Counted from the stretch's first letter, positions 1 to 9,327 are shown. The stretch is DNA of 64,000 nt from Acidicapsa dinghuensis (GCF_025685685.1 NZ_JAGSYH010000007.1:217083-281082); one strand, 5' to 3'. Numbers and translations are program-made. Notes: generated from the sequence alone by a model not told the origin.

Positions 1-102
1 TCTGTAATATTTGCTCCCGGATATGCTGGAATTGTCTCAATCAACGGATTCTGGAGTCGGACGAGATTTCATCCCCCAAGTGAGAGGTTGCAGAAAAACT
101 CC

Positions 103-798
103 ATGCGTATTCTGGTAATCGAGGATGAGCCGCGGATGCTGGAACTGCTGCGCAGGGGTTTGCAAGAGCATGACTTCGCGGTTATGACGGCTATGGACGG
201 CGAAACCGGACTGGAGATCGCCACCACCTGTGAGTTCGACGCGATTGTGCTCGACATTGGTCTTCCCCGTCGCGACGGCTACGACGTAATACGAACCCTG
301 CGCGAACGTTCCTGCACAACCCGTGTCCTCATGCTGACCGCGCGCGACAGTGAGGATGACATCATTCGCGGACTCGATCTGGGCGCGGATGATTATCTAA
401 CAAAACCGTTTTCTTTTCCTGAATTTGTAGCACGGCTTCAATCGATCACGCGCCGGCAAACGCAAGATACGAACTGCAAAATCGAAGCAGGGGACCTCGC
501 TGTCGATCTCGTGAAGCGATCAGTGACTCGCGGTAACAACAACATCGATCTTTCGCGTTCCGAGTTCAATTTGTTGCTTTCGTTAGTGCGCAGCGCGGGA
601 CAGTGCGTCCCTCGTCAAAGCCTGATGGAGGGCGTCTGGGGCGCCAATCCCGGAGTGGGCTCCGGCGCTCTCGATGTACTGGTGAATTCTCTCCGCGGCA
701 AGATTGATGCCTCGTACCAACCCAAACTTATCCATACGGTGCGCGGATCGGGCTACCTGCTCAGCAGCTCGTGGCATACGTGGGGGCAAGCCCGGTAA
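103..798 (+). CDS. OmpR-family response regulator
   Basis: DNA-binding response regulator of 231 residues. The receiver domain covers about residues 1-115, with acidic pocket E7/D8, phosphoacceptor D51 (in VLDIGLP) and K101 in the TKPF motif. A C-terminal OmpR/PhoB winged helix ends in the usual VRGSGYLL hairpin. I chose the ATG at 103 because it starts MRILVIEDE, the family's usual N-terminus. A TTG at 88 is in frame but directly abuts the gagagg ribosome site. The gene overlaps the sensor kinase by one base (TAATG), so the two are co-translated. Being upstream of a metal RND operon, it probably controls that operon (inference); the family resembles CusR/CzcR. Confidence 0.93.
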   Translation: MRILVIEDEPRMLELLRRGLQEHDFAVMTAMDGETGLEIATTCEFDAIVLDIGLPRRDGYDVIRTLRERSCTTRVLMLTARDSEDDIIRGLDLGADDYLTKPFSFPEFVARLQSITRRQTQDTNCKIEAGDLAVDLVKRSVTRGNNNIDLSRSEFNLLLSLVRSAGQCVPRQSLMEGVWGANPGVGSGALDVLVNSLRGKIDASYQPKLIHTVRGSGYLLSSSWHTWGQAR

Positions 799-2255
799 TG
801 AAGACCGCTGCGATTCGCATCAGACTTACGTTCTGGTATTTCGCCATGTTCGCAACTGCGGCATGCCTGCTAAGCATAGCCAGTTGGTGGATGTTACAAC
901 GCAGTGTCGATGCAACCGAATACCACGATCTCCAGGAGCGCGCGGAGGATGTCCAGCTGCTGCTTCTCAACGAAGACCCTAACCGAAGCATCGATGAGCT
1001 GAGACAGGATTTCACTCAGATCTATTCCATCAAGGACGACGGCAAATGGCTGCAGGTCGCAGACCAGGATGGGCGCTGGATATACCGCTCCAGACGCATG
1101 ATCGCGGAGAATCCTGAATTGCCTCGTCCCGAACAACTACCCAAAATGGGCGTCATTGCAGAGTTCCATCAAGGCACGCGATACGTCAGGATATTGGCTT
1201 ATCCCATTCAGGTTCGCGACAAAAAATACTCCGTGCAGACGGGTATCGCCCTCAACAAATCCATGGCGTTGCTAAAGTCCTTCGGCGCCGATCTCCTGCT
1301 GCTGACCCCTGCGATGATTCTGTTCGCCTCCCTTGGAGGTCACTGGATGAGCAGGAAGGCCTTGCGGCCCGTTGCTCTGTTGGCCGCCGAGGCACGCTGT
1401 ATCAATGACAGAAATCTGGACAGGCGGCTACCTGTCCCGCAAACTCAGGATGAGATCAGCGATCTTTCCAACACACTCAATCAGATGTTGGAGCGGATCG
1501 ACAAGGCTTTCGCCAGCGTGCGCGCCTTTACCGGCAATGCTTCGCATGAACTGCGTACGCCCATCACTCTTTTGCGGACCGAAATCGAAGTTGCGCTGAT
1601 CCGTCCACGTGATGGCGAAGAATACAGGGCAACTCTATCCCACCTGCATCACGAAACGGTCTTGATGACCAGACTGGTCGAAAATCTGCTTTCCATTGCC
1701 CGCGCAGATGCTGGAGCTGAAAGGGTGAACCTGCAGCCAATCGATCTGAATGATCTCTTCCATCGAATGGACCGCGACTGGATAGACAGCATGCACCTCG
1801 CAGGCCTTGATTTTCGGACGGAGATTGGGAATGAGCAGCACCAAGCACTGGGAGATCCGTCGACTCTGCCGCGTCTTTTATCCATTCTGCTGGAGAACGC
1901 AAGAAAATACACACCTGCTGGAGGGAGCGTAGTCCTGTCAGCCGTAAATGAGAGCGCGGGAATCAGGATTGCGGTGCAAGACACCGGCGTCGGTATTTCG
2001 CAGAAAGATTTGCCTCGTATTTTCGATCGTTTCTTTCGTGGCGAACAAGCAGGTATCGCGGAGTCAAGCGGGTCTGGTCTGGGGCTTGCACTTGGAAAGT
2101 GGATCGCCGAAAGACACGGAACAGAATTGGTTGTTGCAAGTTCCCCGGGATGCGGTAGCAGCTTCTCTTTCACGTTACTGCGCGCCACGCCCGCTCCACT
2201 CAAGCGGGCAAGCTTGCCTTATCTCCTGGAGGACGAAGAGGAAATTCAAGCATGA
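798..2255 (+). CDS. Heavy-metal-type sensor histidine kinase
   Basis: Inner-membrane sensor kinase of 485 residues. It has an N-terminal membrane segment (about 10-32), a periplasmic sensor region (about 33-165), a second membrane segment (about 170-190), a HAMP linker, a HisKA domain with H250 in ASHELRTP, and a HATPase_c domain with N box (ENARKY), G1 (DTGVGI), F box (RFFRG) and G2 (GSGLGL). The ATG at 798 overlaps the regulator's stop; an upstream in-frame ATG at 771 lies inside the regulator and is less likely. It should phosphorylate the regulator encoded just upstream. Similarity to CusS/CzcS and the pump downstream suggest a metal signal, but the sensing residues cannot be read from the sequence. 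Confidence 0.92.
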   Translation: MKTAAIRIRLTFWYFAMFATAACLLSIASWWMLQRSVDATEYHDLQERAEDVQLLLLNEDPNRSIDELRQDFTQIYSIKDDGKWLQVADQDGRWIYRSRRMIAENPELPRPEQLPKMGVIAEFHQGTRYVRILAYPIQVRDKKYSVQTGIALNKSMALLKSFGADLLLLTPAMILFASLGGHWMSRKALRPVALLAAEARCINDRNLDRRLPVPQTQDEISDLSNTLNQMLERIDKAFASVRAFTGNASHELRTPITLLRTEIEVALIRPRDGEEYRATLSHLHHETVLMTRLVENLLSIARADAGAERVNLQPIDLNDLFHRMDRDWIDSMHLAGLDFRTEIGNEQHQALGDPSTLPRLLSILLENARKYTPAGGSVVLSAVNESAGIRIAVQDTGVGISQKDLPRIFDRFFRGEQAGIAESSGSGLGLALGKWIAERHGTELVVASSPGCGSSFSFTLLRATPAPLKRASLPYLLEDEEEIQA

Positions 2256-2264
2256 CAGGCTGAT

Positions 2265-2379
2265 TAGAAGCTATCTCATATATGCCTTTGCGGTTTTACG
2301 ATGCGGCCTGAGACCCGCTTCGATGGCGGGTCTCATCCGAGGCCTTACCGGTATTTGAGGGTTTATGAGATAGCTTCTA
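2265..2379. mobile_element. MITE-like hairpin element (115 nt)
   Basis: The ends form a perfect 16-nt inverted repeat: tagaagctatctcata at 2265-2280 and its reverse complement at 2364-2379. The outermost TA on both sides could be a TA target duplication. Inside, tgagacccgc (2309-2318) pairs with gcgggtctca (2326-2335), extended by ggcct/aggcc at 2305-2309 and 2340-2344. It begins 10 nt after the kinase stop, so its transcript would fold and could end kinase transcription. There is no coding capacity. A TA duplication with terminal inverted repeats fits a non-autonomous IS630/Tc1 or IS427-type element. Reading it as a simple large terminator is the alternative. Confidence 0.6.
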
Positions 2380-2967
2380 GGATCGCCTTTCGGGTTATAT
2401 GGATTACGGATAAAGCAATCTTTCGTACTGAAGTAGCCGCCGCGGCCTAGATCAATCGTCTTTGACCGGATGGAGTTGATGGTGTACGAAAGGCCATTTG
2501 TAGCGTCCTCTGCAACTGCGTCTGTAGAGCGTCATAGTTATTCGATCCATCCCTCGCTCTGCTCATATCCGGTGGGTACGAAGTACGGAAACGGCACGCG
2601 GTTCCACAAATCTGTGCAAGATCGCGATATGATTCGCACGGCTGAAAAGCTGGAACACTTCTTCCTGCAATTCCCCTCTGTAAGCGAGAGCATGAATCTT
2701 GGTGCGACTTGCAAAATCCACGGATCATAAGTGGTGACGGCTTGTCGTCACAGCGCCGGATTGGATAATGCTTGCGGCTCAAAACACTTTCGATTCATCG
2801 TGCTTTAACAACTCGGCGCTGCAAACGTCTTATATTTCGATGGCTTCGTCGCCTTTTACCAAATCCTTACGTCCTTTGTATTGAGGTTTTACACTCCTTC
2901 ATTGAAAGTTTTTGTAGCACCATAGAAGTTACTTCTATCCTGCCTTCGGGTAAAATCTGGTCAAACG
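2380..2967. other. Non-coding stretch before the efflux operon
   Basis: About 590 nt. Two short overlapping open frames (2470-2730 plus, 2447-2782 minus) have no recognisable family and no good ribosome site, so I do not call them. The last 60 nt hold a short palindrome (listed separately) and are probably the promoter region of the efflux operon. Confidence 0.5.
2923..2937. promoter_or_regulatory. Candidate operator of the efflux operon
   Basis: TAGAAGT-T-ACTTCTA is a perfect palindrome with a one-base centre, 30 nt before the GTG start of the first operon gene. A ttgaaa hexamer at 2902-2907 could be a -35 box, which would put the palindrome over the -10 region. That is where a repressor or a two-component regulator could act. 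The binding protein is unknown; the adjacent response regulator is one candidate. Confidence 0.35.
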
Positions 2968-3354
2968 GTGGAGATTCTTCTCAACATCACCTGGGCAGTT
3001 TGCTCGCTGATCCTCGTCGGATTCTGGCTGCGCAGCGGTGTCGCATCCTCCCAGCCCCGGCGAACACAGCTGTTTGCGTTAAGCATGGCGGTGCTGTTGC
3101 TCTTACCGGTGATCTCCCTGAGTGACGACCTTCTCGCCATGCAGGCGCCGGCTGAGACCGATACCTGTGTTCGACGCGTTCAGCAGCTCGACAACCTTCA
3201 TCCCGCGACACTACTACCGGCTTTGCCGTCGCGCGTCTATGTACCTGCACTGATTGGATTTGTGTCCGTGCAACTGCCATCCCGGCAGAACGATGTTGTA
3301 CCTTCGTTCCAGTTGCCCTCCGCAATGGACAGCCGCCCTCCGCCACAGGCCTGA
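2968..3354 (+). CDS. Small membrane protein leading the RND operon
   Basis: 128 residues from a GTG start (VEILLNITW). A hydrophobic segment at about residues 4-22 and another at about 36-50 suggest one or two membrane passes. The rest is Pro/Gln-rich and polar. I do not recognise a named family. Its place 69 nt ahead of the TolC-type gene, on the same strand, suggests it belongs to the metal-efflux operon, perhaps as an accessory membrane or periplasmic protein (inference). It lacks obvious His or Met clusters, and its two Cys (near residues 12 and 67) do not form a metal-binding motif. Confidence 0.6.
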   Translation: MEILLNITWAVCSLILVGFWLRSGVASSQPRRTQLFALSMAVLLLLPVISLSDDLLAMQAPAETDTCVRRVQQLDNLHPATLLPALPSRVYVPALIGFVSVQLPSRQNDVVPSFQLPSAMDSRPPPQA

Positions 3355-3423
3355 TTTCTCGCCCCGAAGACTTGGCTCTTAGTGAAACAGGCTGCCGGTT
3401 TAAATAGAACCGGCGAGGAAAGT

Positions 3424-4776
3424 ATGAATCGACACGCACCCTGGGTGTACGCTGTCTCGTGCCTCTGCGCTGCCGCGTTCAGCCAGAAGATATCAGCACA
3501 ACAGACCAGTCCTGGATCGCAACAGGTTCCCTCTGCGATCTCCGCACAACAGGCCGTAAACGGCCCTTCCACTCCCGGCGCTCTTACATGGGATCAGGTA
3601 AAAACCAAATTTGAGGCGTCCAATCCTCAACTCAAAGCCGATTCGCTGAACGTCGACGAGATGCGCGCCGAAGAGATCACAGCGTTTCTGCGGCCCAATC
3701 CGCAGTTCACTTTCTCTGAAGACGGTGCGCAGATTGCTCCTCACAACGGCGTATGGCAGCCATTGAGCGGCATACAAGAGCAGTCGAACATCGGCTATCT
3801 CATCGAACGCCGCAACAAACGCCATCTGCGTCTTGAAACAGCCCAGGACGCGACACACGTAGCCGAGTCGCAGCATCAGGATCTCGACCGCACCTTGACC
3901 TTCGGGCTGCGCAGCGCGTTTGTTCAAACGCTGCAGGCAAAAGCTGTGCTCAAGCTCGCCCAGGAAGACCTGGCCTACTACGACCACATCATCGATATCA
4001 GCCGTGATCGCCTCCGCGCAGGCGACATTGCTCAAGTGGACTTCGACCGGATTGAACTGCAGCGCGTGCAGTATGAGTCCGAGCTGCAAAATGCGCTTGT
4101 CAATCTGCGCACAGCAAAGATCCAGCTCATGCAGTATCTTGACCAGCGCACGCCAATTGAGCAGTTTGATGTGCAAGGGCCGTTCGATTTCACGCAAGAT
4201 CTCCAGGATCTCGAACATGTCCGCCAGTTGGCTCTCGACAACCGCCCTGACCTGCGCGCTGCCCTCCAGCAGATTGAGCAGTCGAAGGCAGCGCACAAAC
4301 TGGCTGAAGCAAACGGGTCCACCGATCCAACCCTTAGCGGATGGTGGACACACAACGGCTCCTACAACAACGTCAATGCGGAAGACGCTCTTGGCCTGAG
4401 CGTCAACATTCCACTGCGCATCTTCGATCGTAACCAGGGCGAGAAGAAGCGCACAGCCATTGATGTGGACCGTTCCACGCAGCTCACCGAACAGGCCCGC
4501 GCACAGGTCTTTGCCGACGTCGACTCCGCATATACCACCGTGCAGAGCAACGTCGATCTGTTGAAGCCCTACAAATCCAAGTACCTCGACGAGTCCACTC
4601 GCGTGCGCGACACCATCACATACTCTTACGAGCACGGCGGTGCATCGCTCGCCGACTTCCTCAATGCGCAAAGCGATTACCGCAGCGTGCAGCTCGCATA
4701 TCTCCAACTGATCGGTACCTATCTCTCAGCGGCGAGCCAGCTCAATCTCGCAGTTGGCCGCGAGGTGATTCCATGA
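3424..4776 (+). CDS. TolC-family outer-membrane efflux channel
   Basis: 450-residue outer-membrane factor of an RND pump (CusC/CzcC type). An N-terminal signal peptide (MNRHAPWVYAVSCLCAAAF) is followed by Gln/Ser-rich mature sequence and two long alpha-helical OEP repeats of the TolC fold, seen as heptad-rich stretches such as the one near DRIELQRVQYESELQNALVNL. The ATG at 3424 follows a gcgaggaaag ribosome site; an upstream in-frame GTG at 3382 would put extra residues in front of the signal peptide. The stop overlaps the next start (ATGA). With the adaptor and pump it should form a channel from inner membrane to outside. Confidence 0.9.
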   Translation: MNRHAPWVYAVSCLCAAAFSQKISAQQTSPGSQQVPSAISAQQAVNGPSTPGALTWDQVKTKFEASNPQLKADSLNVDEMRAEEITAFLRPNPQFTFSEDGAQIAPHNGVWQPLSGIQEQSNIGYLIERRNKRHLRLETAQDATHVAESQHQDLDRTLTFGLRSAFVQTLQAKAVLKLAQEDLAYYDHIIDISRDRLRAGDIAQVDFDRIELQRVQYESELQNALVNLRTAKIQLMQYLDQRTPIEQFDVQGPFDFTQDLQDLEHVRQLALDNRPDLRAALQQIEQSKAAHKLAEANGSTDPTLSGWWTHNGSYNNVNAEDALGLSVNIPLRIFDRNQGEKKRTAIDVDRSTQLTEQARAQVFADVDSAYTTVQSNVDLLKPYKSKYLDESTRVRDTITYSYEHGGASLADFLNAQSDYRSVQLAYLQLIGTYLSAASQLNLAVGREVIP

Positions 4777-5930
4777 CCCTATCCCGCTTCGCGGTTGCCT
4801 CACGGTATTGGCCGCTTTCACTCCTGCTTGCCGCCACTGTCATCACCTCCTGCAAAAAAGAAGCCTCTGGAGATGGTGCGCCTCCACCGGCGAACGTAGT
4901 TCACGTCCCAGACATGAACCTCGTCAGCGTCGATCCGCAAAAACTCAATCTCTTTCCACTGCAGGCAGCAGAGAAGATCGAGACCGCATCGCAACTCACC
5001 GTCACCGGATCGGTCAATCCGGATATCTCACGCACCATCCCAGTCATTTCGCTGGCCAACGGTCGCGTCGTCGATATCAAGGTCCGCCTGGACGACTACG
5101 TGAAAAAAGGCCAGCTCGTCATGAAGGTGCAGAGCCCCGATGTCTCCAGCGCCTTTGATGCCTATCTCAAGGCTGTCAACGACGAGCAGCTTGCCAATAA
5201 AGCCTACGTCCGCGCTAAGGATCTGCTCGATCACGGAGCCATCTCTCAAGCCATGTATGAACAGGCTGAGGATTCGGAGAAAGATGCCAAAGCAGATCTC
5301 ACCGCTGCCGAGGAACAACTCAAGGTTCTCGGCGTCGACAAGGATCATCCCAGCAGCGTCGTGAACGTATACGCTCCCGTTTCGGGCGTCATCATTCAAC
5401 AGAACACCACACAAGCAGGCGCAGCCGGCGTCAACCTCTCCGGCTCATCGACATCTTTTGTCATCGCCGACCTCAGCGAAGTCTGGATTCTTTGCGATGT
5501 CTTCGAGAATGATCTCTCCAAAGTCCACCTTGGCGAGAACGCGCAGATTCACATCAACGCCTATCCTGACAAGGTTCTCACTGGCCGCATCAGCGACATC
5601 GGCCCAGTGCTCGACCCAACCATGCGCACAGCAAAGGTCCGCATTCAGGTTCCGAACCCCGGCATTCTCAAGGTCGGCATGTTCGTCACAGCTACCTTTG
5701 CATCAAAGCAAGCCGCAGAACACACCGTCGTACCCGCAACTGCGGTCCTGCATCTGCATGATCGTGATTGGGTCTTCATTCCCACCAGCGAGAACAATCA
5801 ATTCAAGCGAACCGAAGTTCACGCCGGATCGATGCTGCCGGGAGACAAGCAGGAGATTCTTAGTGGCATCCAGCCCGGAGACAAGGTCGTAGCGAATGCG
5901 CTGAGCCTTGAAAGCACGGTGAGCCAATAA
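4773..5930 (+). CDS. RND efflux periplasmic adaptor (HlyD/CzcB type)
   Basis: 385-residue membrane-fusion protein joining the pump to the outer-membrane channel. The start gives a lipoprotein-like signal ending VITSC, so the mature protein is probably lipid-anchored at Cys27. It shows the usual order: barrel-sandwich half (VISLANGRVVDIKVRLDDYV), alpha-helical hairpin (about 130-180), second sandwich half (VYAPVSGVI), beta-barrel (VWILCDVFEND) and a membrane-proximal domain. No His-rich metal-binding N-terminus is present, unlike some CzcB proteins. It overlaps the TolC gene by 4 nt and the pump gene by 1 nt, so the three are translationally coupled. Confidence 0.92.
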   Translation: MTLSRFAVASRYWPLSLLLAATVITSCKKEASGDGAPPPANVVHVPDMNLVSVDPQKLNLFPLQAAEKIETASQLTVTGSVNPDISRTIPVISLANGRVVDIKVRLDDYVKKGQLVMKVQSPDVSSAFDAYLKAVNDEQLANKAYVRAKDLLDHGAISQAMYEQAEDSEKDAKADLTAAEEQLKVLGVDKDHPSSVVNVYAPVSGVIIQQNTTQAGAAGVNLSGSSTSFVIADLSEVWILCDVFENDLSKVHLGENAQIHINAYPDKVLTGRISDIGPVLDPTMRTAKVRIQVPNPGILKVGMFVTATFASKQAAEHTVVPATAVLHLHDRDWVFIPTSENNQFKRTEVHAGSMLPGDKQEILSGIQPGDKVVANALSLESTVSQ

Positions 5931-8900
5931 TGATTCGCGCTCTCGTTGACTTCTCGCTCAGAAACCGCTGGCTGGTACTCGGCGGCGTCATTCTGCTCAC
6001 CGCCTGGGGCATCGTTTCGTTCCGAAACCTGCCCATCGAGGCTTATCCCGACGTAGCCAACAACTACGTCACGGTCATCACGCAATGGCCTGGCCGCTCC
6101 GCCGAAGAAATTGAACGCCAGGTCACCGTTCCCGTCGAAATCCAGATGGCCGGTATCCCGCATCTCTCCGCCCTGCGCTCTTTCTCGCTCGCTGGTCTTT
6201 CTACCATTGAAATGACCTTCGATGATGCTTCCATCGACGATGTCAATCGCGAGCATGTGCTTGAGCGCATGCAGCAGGTCACGCTTCCTCAAGGCCTACA
6301 GCCGCAGATGGGCACAGACTGGAGCCCGGTCGGCCAGATCTACTGGTACACGCTCGAAAGCACCAACCCCGCCTACGACGCGATGGAAAAGAAGTCTCTC
6401 GAAGACTGGACGCTCGAGAAGACCTTCAAGCAGGTTCCCGGCGTAGTCGATGTCTCCAGCTTCGGCGGCCCCACGCGGGAATACCAGATTCGTCTCGACC
6501 CCGATAAGCTCATCTCTTACGGCCTCAGCATTGGACAGGTCGAGCAGCAGATCGCCAACAACAACACCAATGCCGGCGGCAGCTTCATTGAGCAGGGCCA
6601 GCAGCAAATCAACGTTCAGTCGCTCGGCCTCTACACCACATCGCAGGACATCGAAAACACCCTCATCAAGACGCAAAACGGCACCGCCGTCAAGGTCAAG
6701 GATCTCGGAGTTGTTGCGCAGGGACCGAAGATTCGTCTCGGCCAGATCGGCCGCGCGTGGCATCGTCCCGATGGCACCATTGTCGACAATGACGACACTG
6801 TTGAAGGTATCCTTCTCCTGCAAAAAGGCGAGGACTCTGATCCCGTCTTGAAAGGCATCGAAGCCAAGGTCGATGAGGTCAACCACCACATTCTGCCACC
6901 AGGCGTAAAGGTAGTTCCCTTCCTCGATCGCTCCGACCTTGTTCATTTCACCGTCGAGACCGTGGAGCACAACCTGGCCGAAGGCGTCATCCTCGTCTCG
7001 CTCATTCTCTTCGTCTTTCTCGGTAACGTGCGCGGCGCATTCATCGTCGCGCTCACTATTCCCTTCTCGCTACTCTTCGCGTCGATCCTGCTCGATCTAC
7101 GCCACATCCCAGCTAACCTGCTATCACTAGGCGCACTCGACTTCGGCATGGTCGTCGATGGTGCGGTCGTGATGATCGAAAACATCATCCGTCATCTCAA
7201 CCATAAGCAGGATCTTCACACTCCCCGCCAGAAAATCCGTGATGCCGCGCAGGAAGTGCAGCGCCCCGTCTTCTTCGCCATCGCCATCATCATTACTGCG
7301 TATCTGCCCATCTTTACGCTGCAAGCCGTGGAAGGCCGCCTCTTCAAGCCCATGGCGTGGACAGTCGCCTTCGCCCTGCTCGGAGCGCTCACCTTCTCCA
7401 TCATCGTGGCTCCAGTGCTGGCAAGCCTGCTCTTCAGCAAAGGCGCAAAAGAATGGGAAAACCCGCTTATGGGCTTCCTCGTTCGTCATTACCGCACCAG
7501 CGTTCGTTGGACCATCGAGCATCGCAAGCTCACCGTCTCCGTCGCTCTCGTCATCTTCGCTGCGGCCATCTATCTCAACTTTGGCGGAGTCATCGGCTCC
7601 GAATTCCTCCCCCACCTTGATGAAGGCGCCATCTGGGTCCGCGGCACGCTCGCACCAAGCACCGGCCCCACCGCAAGCATTGATTTCACCAATAAAGCTC
7701 GCATCGAACTTGCATCATTTCCCGAGGTAACAACAGTAGTTAGCCAAACAGGCCGCCCCGATGACGGCACCGATTACACCGGTTTCTTTAACACCGAATA
7801 CTTCGTTGACCTCAAGCCCAAAGACAAGTGGCGTCCCGTCTTTCACCAGAACAAGGAAGCACTCATCGACGCCATCGACAAGGACCTCGAGAGCAAATTC
7901 GCAGGTGCGATCTGGAACTTCTCTCAGCCCATCTCCGACAACATGGAAGAAGCCGTCTCCGGTGTGAAAGGCGAGTTGGCCGTCAAGCTTTACGGCGACG
8001 ATCTGCACATGCTCGAGAAGAAAGCTCAGGATATCGTCAACGTCATGCAAAATGTGCAAGGCGTCGCCGACCTTGGTGTCTTCCGCATCATCGGTCAGCC
8101 TAACCTCAACCTCACCGTCGATCGCGCCGCAGCCGCTCGCTATGGCATCAACGTCGCCGATATTCAGGATGCGATTCAAACCGCGGTGGGCGGCAATGCC
8201 GTCACGCAGGTGCAACAGGGCGAGGCGCGTTATGACGTCACCATTCGCTATCTTCCCAAGTACCGCGATACTGAAGAAGCCATCCAAAACATCCGCCTGC
8301 TCGATCCTGCTGGCGAGCGGGTCTCTCTTGCGCAACTCACCAAAACCGATGTCGACGATGGCGCCGAAGAAATCTATCGCGAAGGCGGTCAGCGTTACAT
8401 CGCAATCAAGTACTCCGTTCGTGGCCGCGATCTCGGATCAACGGTCGAAGACGCCATCGCAAAGGTTGAGAACAAGGTTCAGCTACCGCCCGGCTATCAC
8501 ACCGAATGGGCCGGTGAATATCAGAGCCAGAAGCGTGCCAACAAGCGTCTTGCGCTCGTCGTTCCCATCACGCTGATGGGCATCTTCCTGATCCTCTACG
8601 TAATGTTCCACTCGCTCAAGTGGGCCTTCCTCGTCATGGCCAGTGTCTCCATGTCCTCCATCGGTGGACCGCTCGCACTTTTCATGACGCACACCAACTT
8701 CAGCGTCTCCTCTGGTGTCGGTTTCCTTGCGCTCTTCGGAGTGTCGGTCCAGACCGGCGTCATCATGCTTGAATACATCAATCAACTGCGAGCACGCCGC
8801 AAGGGCATGCAGGAAGATCACAAGAGCAACATCATAGAAGCAGCTATTGAAGGCGCTGTCCTTCGTCTGCGGCCCATCATGATGACCATGCTGGTCGCAA

Positions 8901-9094
8901 CGCTCGGCCTGACGCCGGCAGCGCTGTCGCACGGCATCGGCTCCGACTCTCAGCGTCCCTTCGCCATCGTCATTGTCGGCGGCTTGCTCGCAAATCTTGT
9001 GATCGGTGTCTACCTATTGCCCACACTCTACGTCATATTTGCTAGAGACAACGACGTACTACCCAAGGTTGAAGACGATAACACAGAGTTTTAA
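5930..9094 (+). CDS. Heavy-metal efflux RND pump (CzcA/HME family)
   Basis: 1054-residue proton-driven inner-membrane pump. Twelve membrane segments are expected, with two large periplasmic loops (about 35-340 and 560-870). TM4 reads DFGMVVDGAVVMIEN with D404, D410 and E417. This DFG-xx-DG pattern is known for HME pumps of divalent ions (Zn, Co, Cd, Ni), whereas CusA-type Cu/Ag pumps have a VDA-type motif there. Substrate assignment from the motif is inference. It starts on TAATG, overlapping the adaptor stop. Length is typical for the family and no break is seen. Confidence 0.94.
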   Translation: MIRALVDFSLRNRWLVLGGVILLTAWGIVSFRNLPIEAYPDVANNYVTVITQWPGRSAEEIERQVTVPVEIQMAGIPHLSALRSFSLAGLSTIEMTFDDASIDDVNREHVLERMQQVTLPQGLQPQMGTDWSPVGQIYWYTLESTNPAYDAMEKKSLEDWTLEKTFKQVPGVVDVSSFGGPTREYQIRLDPDKLISYGLSIGQVEQQIANNNTNAGGSFIEQGQQQINVQSLGLYTTSQDIENTLIKTQNGTAVKVKDLGVVAQGPKIRLGQIGRAWHRPDGTIVDNDDTVEGILLLQKGEDSDPVLKGIEAKVDEVNHHILPPGVKVVPFLDRSDLVHFTVETVEHNLAEGVILVSLILFVFLGNVRGAFIVALTIPFSLLFASILLDLRHIPANLLSLGALDFGMVVDGAVVMIENIIRHLNHKQDLHTPRQKIRDAAQEVQRPVFFAIAIIITAYLPIFTLQAVEGRLFKPMAWTVAFALLGALTFSIIVAPVLASLLFSKGAKEWENPLMGFLVRHYRTSVRWTIEHRKLTVSVALVIFAAAIYLNFGGVIGSEFLPHLDEGAIWVRGTLAPSTGPTASIDFTNKARIELASFPEVTTVVSQTGRPDDGTDYTGFFNTEYFVDLKPKDKWRPVFHQNKEALIDAIDKDLESKFAGAIWNFSQPISDNMEEAVSGVKGELAVKLYGDDLHMLEKKAQDIVNVMQNVQGVADLGVFRIIGQPNLNLTVDRAAAARYGINVADIQDAIQTAVGGNAVTQVQQGEARYDVTIRYLPKYRDTEEAIQNIRLLDPAGERVSLAQLTKTDVDDGAEEIYREGGQRYIAIKYSVRGRDLGSTVEDAIAKVENKVQLPPGYHTEWAGEYQSQKRANKRLALVVPITLMGIFLILYVMFHSLKWAFLVMASVSMSSIGGPLALFMTHTNFSVSSGVGFLALFGVSVQTGVIMLEYINQLRARRKGMQEDHKSNIIEAAIEGAVLRLRPIMMTMLVATLGLTPAALSHGIGSDSQRPFAIVIVGGLLANLVIGVYLLPTLYVIFARDNDVLPKVEDDNTEF

Positions 9095-9095
9095 C

Positions 9096-9266
9096 ATGAG
9101 CATCGAATTTGTGACCCCCAAAAAACCGCAGGAAATCCGGCAGCTTCGCGAGGAGCTGCCGGGCAACTGGTACAACTACGAATCATCCGAAACAACTCTG
9201 AATCGCCAGCACGTCAGTCATTGGCTGGCCAATCTGGAAGTCTCAGAAAACAGCTTCGACCGGTAA
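9096..9266 (+). CDS. Small conserved-looking protein after the RND pump
   Basis: 56 residues, starting at an ATG one base after the pump stop (TAACATG), so it is very likely translated by coupling with the pump. The sequence is soluble and polar (MSIEFVTPKKPQEIRQLREE...), with no signal peptide, membrane segment or Cys. It contains W, Y and H residues near NWYNYESS and HVSHWLANLE. No family recognised. Its position suggests an accessory or unrelated small protein carried at the operon end. A longer in-frame start upstream, inside the pump gene, is rejected. Confidence 0.6.
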   Translation: MSIEFVTPKKPQEIRQLREELPGNWYNYESSETTLNRQHVSHWLANLEVSENSFDR

Positions 9267-9327
9267 TGCTCCATGAAGACGATCCGACGAAGCAAGCAGA
9301 GCTATAAACCGGCAAAGCTGTATTGAC

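Noticed and set aside
2470..2730. 86-residue frame in the region before the efflux operon
   Set aside because: No family features, weak start, and an opposing frame of similar length overlaps it.
3493..4707. Long open frame (404 residues) opposite the TolC-type gene
   Set aside because: It is antisense to a clear family member and has no domain, signal or ribosome site. GC-rich codon use leaves such frames open.
5930..9094. CusA copper/silver pump
   Set aside because: TM4 motif DFG...DG is of the divalent-metal class; copper cannot be excluded.
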